A DNA stretch of 64,000 bases from Glycine soja (taxonomy: Eukaryota; Streptophyta; Magnoliopsida; Fabales; Fabaceae). The stretch lies in the NCBI RefSeq assembly GCF_004193775.1, contig NC_041002.1, positions 7,055,261-7,119,260 on the forward strand, given 5' to 3'. Shown here piece after piece: positions 43,301 to 57,480 of this stretch. The notes under the pieces were generated by a model. That model was not told where the DNA came from. It saw nothing but the letters and a program-made list of their open reading frames with translations, and searched no databases. Both the position numbers and the translations under genes were made by a program. The number at the start of each line of letters is the position of its first letter. Positions within the stretch are counted from its first letter, which is position 1.

Positions 43301-46300
43301 ATCTGCGTTAGAAGAAATTTTTGAACCCCATATAAGAAGCCATGGAGATGGACGTGTGTTTGAAAGAGTCAAGGAACCTTATTTTATAACTTGATTTTTT
43401 ATATCAAATTCAGCACTTATGCTGAAGCTTTAGGCTTCAACCTTTTGATGAGAAAGCAGGGACAATGAGGTTCTTTGCACAAAAAGTCAAAAAGAAAGGA
43501 ATAAAACGTGTACACGAAAGAAAATTTTTATACTCTACTTAAATAATGATGTTTAGTAAAAGAAAATTTAAACATTTTTTCCTTCTAAAATTAAAATTTT
43601 GTTTTTAGTTCTTATAAATTATGTTTATTTTTTAAAAATTGTTAAAGTAATTTAGATAGCAATTTGAACAGTAAAAAAAGCGTTATTCAAAATATTATAA
43701 AAATAGAAAATAAAGTAAACATAATTTGTGAGAAATAAAAATAAAAAAATAATTTTATAACAACAAAAAATAAAAAACATTAAATTATAAGAACTAAAAG
43801 GATATTAAAACAAAAATACACTAATTGATGTGAGTAGTATTAAGTTTGATCCTCTTAAATAAGATATTGTATTCAAACCTTAAGATAAAAAAAAATAAAA
43901 TTGAAAGGAGATACTCCACACTAATATCTTCATTTAAGAAAGAAAATGCTCAATATTATTCACTTAAAAAATAGTGATGAAATGATTTATTTGTAATTTT
44001 TTAAAAGTTTCTCACTACAATTTTGTAACGCCGTAATTAGTAACAAAAAAGTATTTTTTTTGTCGTTAATATATTAATTTTCTGTAGTGATTATTTGTTA
44101 GTACTATAGATAAACTTTAATTTACAATATGAAACTATTGTTTTTTTCTAGAATTTTAAACTTACATGAATTTTATTTCTAACTTTTTTCACAGTATTCA
44201 ATACATTTGATGTCTTGTTCTAGAAGTTCAATAAAATTTGTAAAGAATTACTGTTGTTATGAGTACTTTTTGCGTGATTGATTCTAAAAATTCATTCTCA
44301 GGCTCATCTTCACAAGATTTTCAGTAACACTAGTCAATTAGTCATACATTTCTTCTAAGTTCTCTTTAAATTCATAAAATATTAATTACTAATTAATACC
44401 TCTCTGGATTAATAAATTTTGATGATTAAAAAATTATTATATTATAAAGGTATTATTATATTTAGTTGAAGAAATGAAACAAATTAAAAAAGCAAACAAA
44501 AACATATTTGAATTTAAATATGTATTATTTTATGTTGTTGTCGTTCAACATCTAAAGATGCATGTATGTACCTACTAGAGGACTGAGGAAGCCAAAGTTG
44601 ACCTTTTTAACATGTTTACTTAATTAGTTATAATGACAGCTATCAATGTATAATTTAAAAAAAACAAAAAACAAAAAGAATCAACGTATAAATATATGTA
44701 TTGCATATTGGGACCATTAACTTTTCTAATTACTTTCATGTCTCCAAAAATTACGTGAACAAGCCCAATCATGTCAAAAGTATTCAAGTCCATAAAACTA
44801 GAACAAAATGAAGAAAGCAAATAGATTGGAGTCTCACCGTCTCACCCTACCCAAGCCAAATTCTATCCTATTCATAACAGTAGCAGATTTAAAATCTTAA
44901 GTCAGTGTAAATTATAAAAAATCAAATTAGGGGATTCAATTATATAAATATAAATAAAATAAAATATAAAAATATAAGATTTTATTTACAAATTTAATAA
45001 ATTTTAAAAAATGAGAAAGTGCAAATACACACCCTCAAAGCAATATAGGTCCACCACTGTTGATAACACATCTATGCTATAGAATACCAAAACTAAAGTT
45101 AGGATAATTAGGGAGGTAAAGTAGTATCTCCAAGTTAATTCATACACTCAATGATAATTATAATTTAAATAATTATGTTGAATAACTATTATAATAATTT
45201 AATTATTTTATGGAAGAGTAATTATATACCAAAATCCTTCCCGACAAACCATTTAGGTACAGGAAAAAAAATAAACCCGATTTATAATTAAATAGAATTT
45301 TTCCTGTCAAAATCAAGACAGGTTTATTACTCAGGCGTACGGATTTGTTTTTGATAAGTCTAAAAAAAGTTCAATTATTTTTTTTCCTCTAATTTATTTT
45401 TTATATTCATTTGATTTTTTATTTTTTTCGGATTCAACTTGCTCCTCTAGTTTTTTTAAAAATTGATTTGATTTACAAATAGAATTTTTTTCAACATACA
45501 AAAAGAATTCTTGTACTTGTTAGGCCATTACTTCATGCACCCCCCTCATACATCAAATTTCCCAAATTGTCCTCCGTCTTTCCTACCCTTCATCTCCTAG
45601 AGTCCAAGTTTTCTTTGCTTGGTTCACAGTGCCATCACCAAACCCTATTTCCCCTTTCTTCACTGACATCAAAAACACAAACACGAACACTTAAGTACAA
45701 ACACTTTTGCACACCCAAAAAAAAAATAGAAACTCAAATTGCAAGCACATAACCACCACGCGACGCACATATTGATTCCTTTGTCGTCGTGAGCCCGTTC
45801 ATGGTTTAGATATAAAATCCTTATGCACACAAAATCAAAGTGTAAGTTTGAAGGAGGGTACCCCTGCAAACACTAGAGCCAGAGGACACCCTCGCGAAGG
45901 AAAATTGGGCTTCCATAATGCATTTTTACATTTTCCATAACAACCAATTCGGATTGTTAAAAAATTATTCCGAATTAAGGATTCTGAAACATATAAAAAT
46001 GGGCCAGTCCTAAATTATTTTTTGATAATTTCGCATTAAGCAATCCGAAAACGAATATTCCAAAATTGTTTTCCAGATTGTGTTCCAGATTTGTGGTTCC
46101 GGGAAATAACCAAATAATAATAATAATGCCTCATAGGGTAGTTTTGGAATTTTGTAAGAAATATAAAGTTTAAGGAGTTGCAGGAAGTCATTTATGGGGT
46201 ACCGGAAGCAATTGCCTACATGCTATTTCATCCTTTTACGTACTGGGCCTGAACAAATGGATTGATCCAATGGATTTTTTTTATATAAGATAATCTCTCG

Positions 46301-49300
46301 CCTACGAGATTAGCCAACCCATGTCCCATTTATTTTTGCTTTTGGGCCGATGATATTATTTCTTATTAATTTGTGTCATTTACTAGGCCGAAACGTTTTT
46401 GGCAAATGACAATATATCTTCTTTATATTGACAAAAATTTAGGTGAGTTAAATTTCTAAAATTCATTAAGGTTAGAGCATGCTTCAAGATTATCTTAGTA
46501 TTTCTGTACTTACAAATTATTCACCAATAAAATTTTTACATCTGAAAAGGAATTTAAATTTATATTCTTGTAAGACATTAGCTTGATTCTTATGGATTGA
46601 ACCAACCTTTCTTATGGCAAATGGCAATTATATTGAAGTTTTATTTGTGGCCCTCATCACGTATGGTACATGTAAATATGTGCTCTCCACCTTGTCAATT
46701 GGGACACGTTTACTCTCCCAAAAAAGAGGGTAGCCTTAGCCAGTGAGTGACTCATGAAACGAAGACTTTTGCTTTGAATGGCAAATTGGGAAACACACCT
46801 TTGCGTATCTGCACGTACACATTGGTAGCATCCAATTTGGTGTAGCTGAAATTGGAGATGCCATTCATTTATGTAATAGTTAATGGTTTCTGAATATGTT
46901 TTCTGTGTAGTAGAGTGATTATCAGATCTTAACATTTAGATTAGACATAAGGCAAAGTATTGAAAGTGAACATAATTAATGTCGCCTATTTTATGATGCA
47001 TCAAGTAATCGTTACTTCATCTTCAACTCAAGTTGAATTTTTATTCATCCCAGACATTAAATTATGTTGTGCTCAAGTGATTGTTGGTGTCAAATTTAAT
47101 TATAGCTTGCTTGAGCAAATATTACTTAACATAATTCGTGCAAAAGGATACATTTTGAACTTTATTTGGAGATAGGGTATCCTACTAAAGAATACTTATG
47201 CAAGACTATAAGAAAGGAAAAACAAGGTGCAACGTGGTGCAACGTATTGCAAAATTTTAAATAGGATAAATTATAATTTTAGTCTCATTATAATTTAAAT
47301 TCATGATTTTTGTCTTATTCTTTTTTTAAATTAATATATTTAACTCTTTTATTTTTTAAAATAAGTAATTTTGATTCTTCCATCAATTGATCATTAATTG
47401 ATCATCAACATTAACTTTGATGTAATGTACTAATGTTGATATGTCACTTATATAAAATGTTGACATGACATTTATATAACAAATGATAGAAATTAAACTC
47501 ATGATATTTTATTTAAATATATGACAAGGAATGCTATATATTTTTATTTTAAATAATTTACTTATTTTTAGCCTTTAAAAATAATATTTTTATATATTTT
47601 ATAAATTATCAACTAATCTAGGCCACTAGTTCAAAATAGTATTTCTAATTATGACTTTACTATCAAATTAGACTTCATCTTCAAGTCACATATCACACTT
47701 TAACCTTAATTAGAAGATTTAACTAACCACTTTGATAAATTATTTTTAATTATATTGTTATTGGTTAAGTACTCCTACACATATTTAATTTCAATATGTT
47801 AAAATTGTAATTAAAATTTACATAGACATCTTAATTAATATTACCAAATGAAGTAAAGTGTGAATGAGGAAGTCAAGGTGGAAAAGCCTAGAATGTGTGT
47901 AGAAACTAGAAACTATCCTTGTCTTTTGCAGAGTGGTTTGACCGTTGAAGGAGCTAGAGGTAAATAAAAGCAGGCATGGCAAGTGGTTATTGATGTTAAT
48001 GTTACAACATTACATTACATAAGGAACCAAGCACCCGTCGCAATCCCATGTACCACGTCATTATGCGCGGTGGACATGTCCTGTGGTAGATTTCTATGGT
48101 CCCACTTTATGCCCCTACTACGATGTTGAATATTCATTATCAGATGTATATAATCATGATTATTAGTTAAATTTTATTTAAAATTATATATAAATTTTAT
48201 TAAATATAAAATGAGATTTAAATATTTTTAAAAAAATTTAACTAAAAATTAAAAAATATGTTATTTTTTTAGATAATAATAAAAAAATGTTATTAGTATC
48301 ATTTTCTGTCTTTTCTCGCATCAATTGCTTAGTAAGACTGTAAGAGACACGAAAGTGAATATGTACTTTAACAATTTCCTTCTTAACGAGGTCTCTGCTC
48401 TGGAAACTTTCTCTTACTAGGTCCAATAATAATTTTCATATATTATTTAATTAAAACTATTTCAATATAACTTTTAAAATAATTATTATCAAATTTAAAA
48501 AATATAAATATGAACATGTGATTAAATAACATATTAAAAAAGTATTTTATTTAAAAGTAAATGATTACTTTTGTTCCTAAAAAAATGTAATTTAATCTTT
48601 TGAAAGAATACAACATTTAATTTAGTCACTGATGAATATGTAAAAATTCCACAATTACATATTATCATAAAATTAACATTAAATTAATCATCGAACTTTA
48701 TTAAAATTAAATTTTAAAAAGTATAATTTAATATCAAATTATTCTTATACATTACAAATAACAAAAAAATGATCTCATAAAATTAGTATCACATATTTAA
48801 TGTATTTTTTTACATATTTAATAACTAATTTAGAATATCTGTTCTTTTAAGAATTAAATTATTTCAGTTTTACACTTTCAAGTTTTAAGGATGAAAGTTC
48901 ACATTTACCCTTTAATTAAATTAAAAAGATATCATTCAGACATTCACCTCCTATATTAGAAATGAATTGCACCTTTTGCAGCTGATTACGTACTTGACTT
49001 TCAAACTAATTGTGTTCATGATATTTTTCAATCTAATGCAATTACGCAAGTAGATTTTGACAATAAAAGGCTATAATTTATTCTGATTTAAACTGCAATC
49101 TTCCTGTATCTCTGCACTTACATGCACTTTGTACATGCTTAATGTATATTGAATTTTAATCATGAAAAATGTTATGTATATGAAGTAGAAAAACGTTATG
49201 TATAAAAGTAAAATTTGAAATCATTACGTTTTGGGTATAGTTCATATTTTTATCAAATCGGAAATTATTACGTGAACAAGTCTAGCTTGAACACGTTCAA

Positions 49301-49991
49301 AATGCGATTAAAGTATATCGATCATATATATTTAATTTCATATCATATTTTGGTCCTTTTTTTATTAGATATTATATTTTGGTCTAAGTTCTCAGCATCG
49401 GAATACCGCGTTGATCATTTCATTAATCAGATTTAAGTTGAATAAGAGTATCATAGGTATAAAACTCTCTTTACGACTTTACTCAGATTTAAAGGCAGTT
49501 AAATCCTAAAAAACATAAACCGGAGATTATTGCTTAAGTTAAATAAGAGTATATATAATAGTCATCTACCAATGGTTTATTTTAATATAATATTAATGTA
49601 GGGTATGTATTAGTTTTATTAATATTTAATTTTTGTTAAAAAGAAAAAATTTAACCGATGAAATTTTTTTAATCATAATTTTTTCATACACAAAATTAAA
49701 ACTGAAAATCTTATTTGAGGAAATTGAATTTAGTATTTTTGGGACCAACAACTTATTAATTGCATACCAACTTAGTTATACATTAACGATATATTTAATT
49801 TGTTATTTAAAAATTGAAAAAAAAATACAAGTGATTTTAAATTAAAGTGTAGTTGTCCCTAAACTTATCAGTCACTTAATTAAAACATTAAGTTTGTTTG
49901 AGTCAGTTAATTGAATCACTTGTAAGCTAGTTAGTTATAAAGTTAGTTTAATAGTTGAAAAGAGGGGTTGAAGGTGAGAGGGGGATTTGAT
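43301..49991. other. Long gene-poor, AT-rich region
   Basis: No host gene could be supported. 43545-43830 resembles the MITE family at 14523. 45900-46100 has repeated short phrases around AATTCGGATTG and CCGAATT, likely an old transposon. 47240-47560 and 48550-48900 carry dispersed repeat sequence with GTTGACATGACATT-like and AATTTAATC phrases, similar to the inverted-repeat element at 57481. Small open frames at 45.6, 46.7, 47.0, 48.3, 49.2 and 49.7 kb lack any recognisable motif. Confidence 0.45.
43545..43830. mobile_element. MITE-like element, related to 14523-14809
   Basis: The inner left part has TTTTAGTTCTTATAAATTATG and the right part has the near inverted copy AAATTATAAGAACTAAAA (about 43782-43799). 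The middle shares ACAGTAAAAAAAGCG-type sequence with the 14.5-kb element in inverse orientation. The outer ends are blurred. Confidence 0.45.
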
Positions 49992-50177
49992 TGTGAATGT
50001 ATGTATACATGATTTTGATGATGTCAAAGAAGAATCTAATAAGGCTGCTTCAAATGATAAGCATTTGCTTCAAGAATAATTCAAGATTGTTTCAACAAAC
50101 AAAATCTTGTTTCAAGATTCACTAAAGACCAAGCCTTGCCTTAAAACAAAGTGCTTTCAAGACATGCAAGGCTCTGG

Positions 50178-50391
50178 TAATCGATTATCAGGAAGTGTAA
50201 TCGATTACCAGAAGACAGGGTTGAGAAATAGCTGTTGAAAAAGGTTTTGAATTTGAATTTTCAACATGTAATCGATTACCATATGTCTGTAATCGATTAC
50301 CAGCAACGGAACTTTGGAAATTCAAATTCAAAAGTCATAACCCTTCAAATTATAACTGTATAATCGATTACACAAACATTGTAATCGATTA
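50178..50391. repeat. Three phased pairs of TAATCGATTA palindromes
   Basis: Exact 10-mers start at 50178, 50198, 50269, 50290, 50361 and 50382. Within pairs the spacing is 20, 21 and 21 bp; between pair starts it is 91 and 92 bp. Some copies extend to GTAATCGATTACCA. The spacing is close to two DNA helical turns, consistent with, but not proof of, a protein-binding array in the LTR promoter. Confidence 0.9.
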
Positions 50392-50464
50392 CCAATGGAA
50401 AGTTTTCAAAAAATCTGCCAATAGTCACATCTTTCATTAGATTTGTGAATGGTCATCAAAGGCT

Positions 50465-50472
50465 TATAAATA
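50465..50472 (+). promoter_or_regulatory. TATA box of the solo LTR
   Basis: GGCTTATAAATAGG lies 74 bp after the last TAATCGATTA palindrome and is followed by a plausible transcribed leader. LTR promoters typically have such a TATA at the U3/R border. Activity is not shown. Confidence 0.55.
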
Positions 50473-51027
50473 GGTGACTTGGGCACGAATTTTATTAGAG
50501 AGTTTTTTTTTGTCCAAAATGTCTTATTCTCTCAAAAGACAATGAGAGAGATTCCAAAAGAACTTCATTGTCAAATGCTCTCTCAAAAGAAATCTTTTGC
50601 CAAACACTTGCAAAATCTATAAGGATTCTTACATGATCTTCATTGTAATATTCTTCTCTTGAAGAGAGAATTCTTCTTTCATTCTTCTTATTCAATGAGA
50701 TTGGCTAAGAGACTGTGAGTCTCTTGTTGTAAAGCATCTGAACACAAGGGATGGGTTGTCCCTCTGTGGTTCAGACTTTGTAAAGGATTTTACAAACATA
50801 GTGGAAATCTCAAATGGGTTGCTTGAGTACTGGACGTAGGCACAGGAAGTGGCCGAACCAATATAAAATTGTGTTTGCATTCTCTCTTCCCTTATCTTAT
50901 TTATTTTGTTACAATCAATTGTGTCTTGCATGTTTAAAGAAAATTGTTAAATTGATTATTGTTGCTTCTTCTGTATTCTAAGTCTCTCCCTCTTAAGATT
51001 ATTGAGGCCACGAGGTCCAACATTGAT

Positions 51028-54009
51028 GATTTAAAAAATGAAAAGCTAGTTGTTTGGCTAAAGAATTGTTTGGTTGTGTTTTTTATTTTTTATTTTCCAA
51101 TGTAATTTTTACAAATATTTTTTTGGTAAAATTGAAGTTGAAATAATTTTTAATTTAATTTTAAAATACTTTCACAATAATTTTCAAAATATAGTAAAAA
51201 AATATTTACACATTTGATTTTTAGTTTTAACAAATACAATTTGACTATCACTATCATTTTATCATGATTAGCACTACTTTCATCCTATTGTTGTCGCCAT
51301 CATCATTCTTCTTACATGATAATTATTATAGAAAGGTGGAAATACTATTTTTTTAGCATGCTTAATTATTTTTTATTTTTAATTACTTTTTGTGTCAATA
51401 ATTTTTTATATTGTATTTTTTCACAGTGAAGCCATATAAAATAGAAAAAATCAGTTTACGAGACCTAAGTTAATAATAGTGCATGGTATTTAAAAGTTAA
51501 CCTATGCGTTTTTTTATCATATGGCTGTTAATTTTTTAAAATGATTTTTTTTGCTGAGTAAAAATAAGAAATTGTTTACTCACACTTTATTAATATCTTT
51601 ATTTTCAATATTTATTTAGAGAGATATTATCAAATGAAGATAGATCTTATTTTAAGAACGTGAAAATTTTAAATTTATGAATAATAAAACTTTCTCTCTA
51701 TTCAAATATTTAATATACTCAGATCCAAACTCAATACCTTTGATTAAGGTAACAATCCTACCTGCTCGGTGGTTTTGCCTTTTTTTAATTTCAACATAAG
51801 ATCTAATAATTTATATTTATAACTATCATTTTTAACTATAATTTTTTTTTTCATTCACACGCATAACAAGTACTCTTTTTTCCTCTAAAATCACACTTAG
51901 CTCTCATTCACCTTTCAAATTTGGATAAAACTTAAAAAAAATTTCTTAAATATTTTTAGTATTATTCGCTGATCAGATTTGGAGTATCATTTTGGAAACC
52001 TATGCTAATATAAATGTGAATATTAATTACAACACGGATTATCAAGATGAAACTTCAATTTTAATTTGAAAACAACATATAAAGTACCAAAGAAATCAAC
52101 TACATCTAATTAAATTTTATCCTTCAATTTTTTGCTAATTTTTTAACCATCAATTAATTAATTTTTCAACTAATTATACTAAACACAGCTTAAACTTACA
52201 CATAAAACCCAAATGGATCTCGAACTCGCGCGTGTCTTTAAAAAAGTTAGTTGGTGACAAATGCTTTCAATAAATCCATGTTTGGACTAAGAAATCCCAA
52301 AACGAGGTTTGTTTGGGGAAAACTAAACACCCACAACTACTCGTCACCTAGTAGTTGGTACTATTGGGTACATACATTGAAATGGCTATCACAAGATCAT
52401 ATAGTATTGTTTGAACGCAATTATTGAGAAGATGCAGGTGGAAGCCCAAAAGTTCAGCTTGTGTATTATGACCATGAGATTTATTTTCTTTTTCTTGGTA
52501 TAAATTACGGGTATTTTTAACAAAAAAAAAAATTATTTAAATTAGTTAAGATTAGTATAGATGACAAAAATTTTATTCTAAGTATTTGATGCATTTCTAC
52601 AATAATTTTACTACTAGAATTAATTTACACACTCGATAATATTATCCCCATGAGATTTAGATCCACAATTAGTCCTTCCATTAGTCCACTCTTGTTTTAT
52701 TTTGCAACAACAGATAAGAGAGACCAACTACCATATTCGTTAGGGAATTGTAGCTCAAATTATGATAAGCTGATAAAGTACCAAGGCCATCTATGGCCAT
52801 AGGTATTGCATACCCAACTACTCTCAATATCCATGAACTGCGGGATGCGTACACCGTCTTATTGCATTAACATCGTGGTTATTCATTCACTCATTAAATT
52901 ATATAAATTTAAATAATGGTAACATCAATCATCAATCTAAGAAGAGAGGGGTCCACCAATGGTTCGTGGGAAGATTGAAGGAAGTGAATGGCTTAGCTGA
53001 AGAACAAGAACTGCCTCAGTCGCAAGTTGTTTGTGAAAAAAAAAAAAAACTACGTTAAAAGTATTTTAGACCCTTAGATAGGATTTGTTTTAGTTGTAGT
53101 GTGATTGATTTAACTGGTATGTGTTTAATTTAGGTGATATATGTTTAAATTTTCTACAAATTAATAAAGTCAACTTTGAGTCTTGTTTAAGGAACAAATC
53201 ACCATTTTAGGAGCTAATCCTAAATAAAATGTTTCTATTTTAATAGTGAAAGATATCTATAATCATAAATGAAGACTTTAATGAACATTAATAGTCAGTA
53301 TACAAATTCTTACACGGTCAATCAATTAAAAGTTATTTTTATTATAATTTTTAAATAATTAATTATACACAACATAAATTAAAGAGGAATAATAGTGAAA
53401 GTCATATTACAAATTTAAAAATAATATTATTATGAAAAAATTAATTATATTTTTTAATCTATGTACAGAGACAAATTAGATATAAAGAAATAGAAAAAAA
53501 TAAAAAATATTTATTCCTTATTTATAAATTAAAACATGATTTAAAAATAAGTTAATTCTTCAACTTTTTTATTCGAATAAATTAAAACTCGATTTAAAAT
53601 TTTTATTTATTTATTTGGTACAATTGGAATTGGAAAAGGATAAAAACAAGAAGTCTAACGGAGGGACATATATGCAGTCCCTAAGTAAAAGGCTAAAGCT
53701 GCCGTGTTTACATTAATGTCAGTTAGGAGGTCCATTAATAAAAAAGTTATTAATATTATATATATTTATTGAAGAATATATAATCATAATCATTAATTGA
53801 ATAAATTGACATTAATAAAAATATGAGAACAGCAATGAAATTACATTCATTAAATTTTCAATATCAATCAATTCATGATTGCCTCCTGTGTGTTATCTTT
53901 ATTATTTTATTCTTAATCCTTTTTCTCTTTTTTTTTTAATCTTATTTCTATTATTTTATTAAGACTTGAAGTAGGTTGTTTCAAAGTAGATAACATATGA
54001 TTTATATCA
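51028..54009. other. AT-rich intergenic DNA
   Basis: No gene or transposon end is recognised. A few less AT-rich patches (52200-52460, 52640-52870, 52930-53030) have no convincing coding frame. Confidence 0.4.
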
Positions 54010-54029
54010 AATTGATGCAATAGAAAATA

Positions 54030-54500
54030 CTAACAAGTGTGGTCTTTCAACATGGATCCGCTTTGGAGGTAGCATTCGAGATCACCTTGGAACTTTCATC
54101 TTTGATTTCTCCGGCAACTGTGGTGTCACCATCTGTCTCAAAGCAAAACTTTATGTTATTTTCTATGATCTTCGAAAAGCTTGGGAAGATAGATAGCTTC
54201 CACAATATCGTTTGTGAATTGGACTCAAAGCTAGTTCTTCATCTTATCACAACATGGGAATGATTTACACCTTTACTACCCAGTGATTCATCAGATTCAG
54301 GCTTTTAGCAACTTAAAGAATCAACTTAGAATCTCTCCTTTAGTCACACCCTTCACGAGGGTAACTCTTGTTCGGATTGGCTCGCAAAATTTGGCTCAAT
54401 GCATGGAGATTTTTACTCTGTTTGGATTTATTGCCTTCCTAAGTTCCTTGTCCTTGTTTTAGTTGATGAAAGGGGAGTAGTTCACTTTAAACCCTAGTTC
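54030..54500 (+). pseudogene. LINE RNase H-like C-terminal fragment
   Basis: In one frame the sequence reads GGSIRDHLGTFIFDFSGNCG, followed in shifted frames by an AWE segment and ELDSKLV (catalytic Asp region). Then comes HPFHEGNSCSDWLAKFG, the usual HxxREGNxCADxLA end motif with Ser for Ala. This layout is typical of the RNase H domain at the end of plant LINEs or LINE-derived domains. It is interrupted by stops and frameshifts. No RT remains. Confidence 0.7.
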
Positions 54501-54540
54501 TCTCCCTTCTGTTTGTGTTTCTTTTTTCCTACACAAAAAA

Positions 54541-54979
54541 AATGTTAACAATAATTATCTCTCTATTTCTTGATGATTTCGTTTCAACATTTTCTCTTAT
54601 TTATAATTTACCTTGAATAAATTAACTATTTTATTATTTGTTGAGAGTGAAATATTATAATTACTTGATTATAAGACATTATTAAATTATTTTTGCAGCT
54701 CAAAAAATAGTAGATTAATATAAAAAATAATAATTAAATCTTTTTTATAAATTTTGCCTATATTTAGACATGGCCATGTTAACTCTTTAACTATTCTTAT
54801 CAAAGTAATCTTATTTCTTTTTATAATTCTGTTTATTATCTTTTTAAGAAAATGTTAAATAAAAAAAGAATTTAAAGTCTTTAACTATTCTGAAGTATAA
54901 CTTAGAATTATTTCTTCTTAATATTTTTATTTTTGGTACTTATAATATTGGTGTGAAATATTTACTAATTGTATTAATA

Positions 54980-55024
<45 letters not shown>

Positions 55025-56783
55025 TACCTCATTATCATCTTTAATGAAATATGTTATTCAATTATATATTTTTTCATTTGTAAAATTTAAATTCAAAATT
55101 TTACTTAAAAAAATAAAATTTAATTATCAATTGAATTAACTGTATGTTAATTTAACTTAATCTAAACCTACAATCCAGGATAAACTAGACTAGCATACAA
55201 AAATTCACCCAAATTTCAAAACCAAATGATATTAGGTTAGACCACGAAGCTGGATTTTTATTTACACTCGACTTGATTTGGCATCAATCAAATGATGAAA
55301 TGCACGCCTACCTCAACCTCTGTCTTTCTCTCCAACGTCTTTATCTCTTCATCGCAATAAATTCAATTCAATGACAGCATCCCATGATTGGTGTTCTAAT
55401 CGCCCTTGATTAACATCCAACACTTATTGCCGGACCTACATAAAATACTCACTTATTTTTTTTATAAATTTTTTTTATAAGAATCTTTTTTAATTTTTAG
55501 ATATATTAATTGCTGTTTTTCTTATATATTCTTTCTTAATTATTCTCTTTTTAAACATTAATAAAAAATAATTAAAAAGATGAAGAGATGAAAAAGAATA
55601 ATTTTAAAATAATAATATAATTAATTGACAAATTTAATATGACTAATTAAGTTAATTATTTTTTCTTAAAAAATATAAATTAATTAAAAGATTCTTGTAA
55701 TTACTTTGTTTTCTCTCAATTTACGCACTGTACGTGGTTTCTAATTTTTCCTAGTTTATATTGTTGATTTTATGCATGGTTGATCTAAACATTTCACACA
55801 TGAAATAAAAAATTGTCTGTTTAAGATGCATTTAATTGGATTCAATTGTTCTTCATCGGATGCAACAATAATAAATTTTATTAATTATTATTTGGATGAT
55901 ATAAATATAGTTCGCTCCGTCCAGATTTTTTTTATGGTAGTTATTTTATTCCAGAATTTACTTGTTTTGTTAATTAATTTTTCTTATATTACCTCGAAAA
56001 TAAAGTTTCATAATTAGTTTCAGCCTTATGTTTTTCTTCCTAGTTGTTGTTTCAAGAGCATGTAAGTCCCCGATTGATCAGACAAAAAAAAATAGTATAG
56101 TTGCACAACTGCAATATTAATTTATACAAATTTTGTGAATCGATGAAAATTATTATGTGTGTTAATAATATTAAAAAGTTATATATTTTTTCTGAATTAA
56201 AAAAATTGTATATTACAATTTAATAGTATGATGCCATATTATTTAATATGATTAATAATGCATAAATTGATTAATTTATTGAATAATATTATAAAATGTT
56301 AAAAAAAATTATACACACCCGTGATCGAATGGGATAAAAAACCAGATAAATGTATGGATATTGATGATTCAAATTTGCTTGGACCACATCTGATGAATTA
56401 TTTTTTACCCGCTGATTTCAACAAAAGTGAACTTCTTTGTGCACACATCGTTCACGGTGTGTTTGGTTTAAACAGAACCAGGCAAGTAAAAAACAAAGTT
56501 ATTAAAAATGGGAGTTAAATTTGTTTTCGTTAGTGTAATTTACTTTTTCTCTAATAGAAATTAAATTATGAGTTTGGATGTTTAATTTTCATCAAATATC
56601 AGTATATAGATTTTTACACTATACATCAATCAAAATTTTCATATTAGGTATGACTAGATAAAATTAATATATGCACTAATGTAAAGAGATTTTATATTTT
56701 CATCTAATTATAATTTTTTTAATGTATAATAAATTCATTCATTTTTACTATAATCATCTTCTATGTTATAAAAACTTTGTTTT
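54541..56783. other. AT-rich intergenic DNA
   Basis: It contains a TA microsatellite and no recognisable genes. Short open frames at 55826 and 56321 have no identifiable motif. Confidence 0.4.
54984..55020. repeat. (TA)18 microsatellite
   Basis: Uninterrupted TA run of about 37 bp. Confidence 0.9.
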
Positions 56784-57010
56784 TTAATCTGTGTGGGTCG
56801 ACCAGAGGCCCAAAGAAAAGGAATTACAAGGTAACCATGCAACCATGCGTGGGGTAAAAATCCCAACACTGTCACCTGAAAACAACTGCTGTAAAATAGT
56901 TGGTTGTTGCTCAAACATCACATAATCATCCTCTAAGCTAATAGCCATATTATCCGGGACATCAACACATGAATTAGCTTCTCTGAAAATGTGCACCAAA
57001 GACACCAACT
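56784..57010 (-). pseudogene. LINE RNase H tail fragment
   Basis: The minus-strand frame reads SLVHIFREANSCVDVPDNMA, the HxxREANxCAD-x-LA end motif of plant RNase H-like LINE domains. The Ala-Asp pair appears as Val-Asp, with a Pro-Asp change after it. An FTPRMVAWLPCNSF tail follows. It is short and flanked by non-coding DNA, so it is an isolated relic. Confidence 0.6.
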
Positions 57011-57480
57011 ATTAATTTTATTGACTGATAATGTAAAAAATTTTACGTTAAGAATGCATAGAAAGTAAAGTTCTTTTAGAAATAAATATTATAAAAATTG
57101 ATAAATTTACTATATACAATCATTTATGATTTGAATAATAATATAAAAATATTTACATTATCAATGAACTCTAATTAAATTATTATTATGATAGACAAAT
57201 GATTTAATTTATATATTGTCAGATGTAAAATATTTTAACAAAAAATTAATAATAAGTTACCTTATCACCTCATCACTTTAATGTTTTAAATATAATTAAA
57301 TGTACCTTAGATTTACAATATATATAAATTAAAATCTGAAAATTATAATGTGTATATGTTAGTGAGTGAATGTGTGTATGTATTTTTTAAGTAGTAATAT
57401 GTAAAAGTAAAATTGTATAAAAATAATAATAATATGAAAAACATTAAATTTTAGAAGAATGAACATAAATAAATAATTGT

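Larger units (their letters stand above)
49992..51022 (+). mobile_element. Solo LTR (1031 bp) with perfect 5-bp target duplication
   Basis: It begins TGTGAATG at 49992, ends GTCCAACA at 51022, and is flanked by identical TTGAT (49987-49991 and 51023-51027). TG...CA ends plus a 5-bp duplication mark a complete LTR. No internal region is present, so it arose by LTR-LTR recombination. A TATA box (TATAAATA, 50465-50472) suggests a promoter reading rightward. Upstream of it are six TAATCGATTA palindromes arranged as three pairs. The family (gypsy or copia) is not determined from the LTR alone. Confidence 0.88.

Noticed and set aside
46657..46935. 92-aa minus-strand open frame
   Set aside because: No motif, no neighbouring exon with compatible splice sites, and not distinguishable from chance.
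48040..48070. ACGT-core motif (CCACGTCATTA) as an ABA-response element
   Set aside because: No gene lies within several kb to be regulated, and a single core motif is expected by chance.
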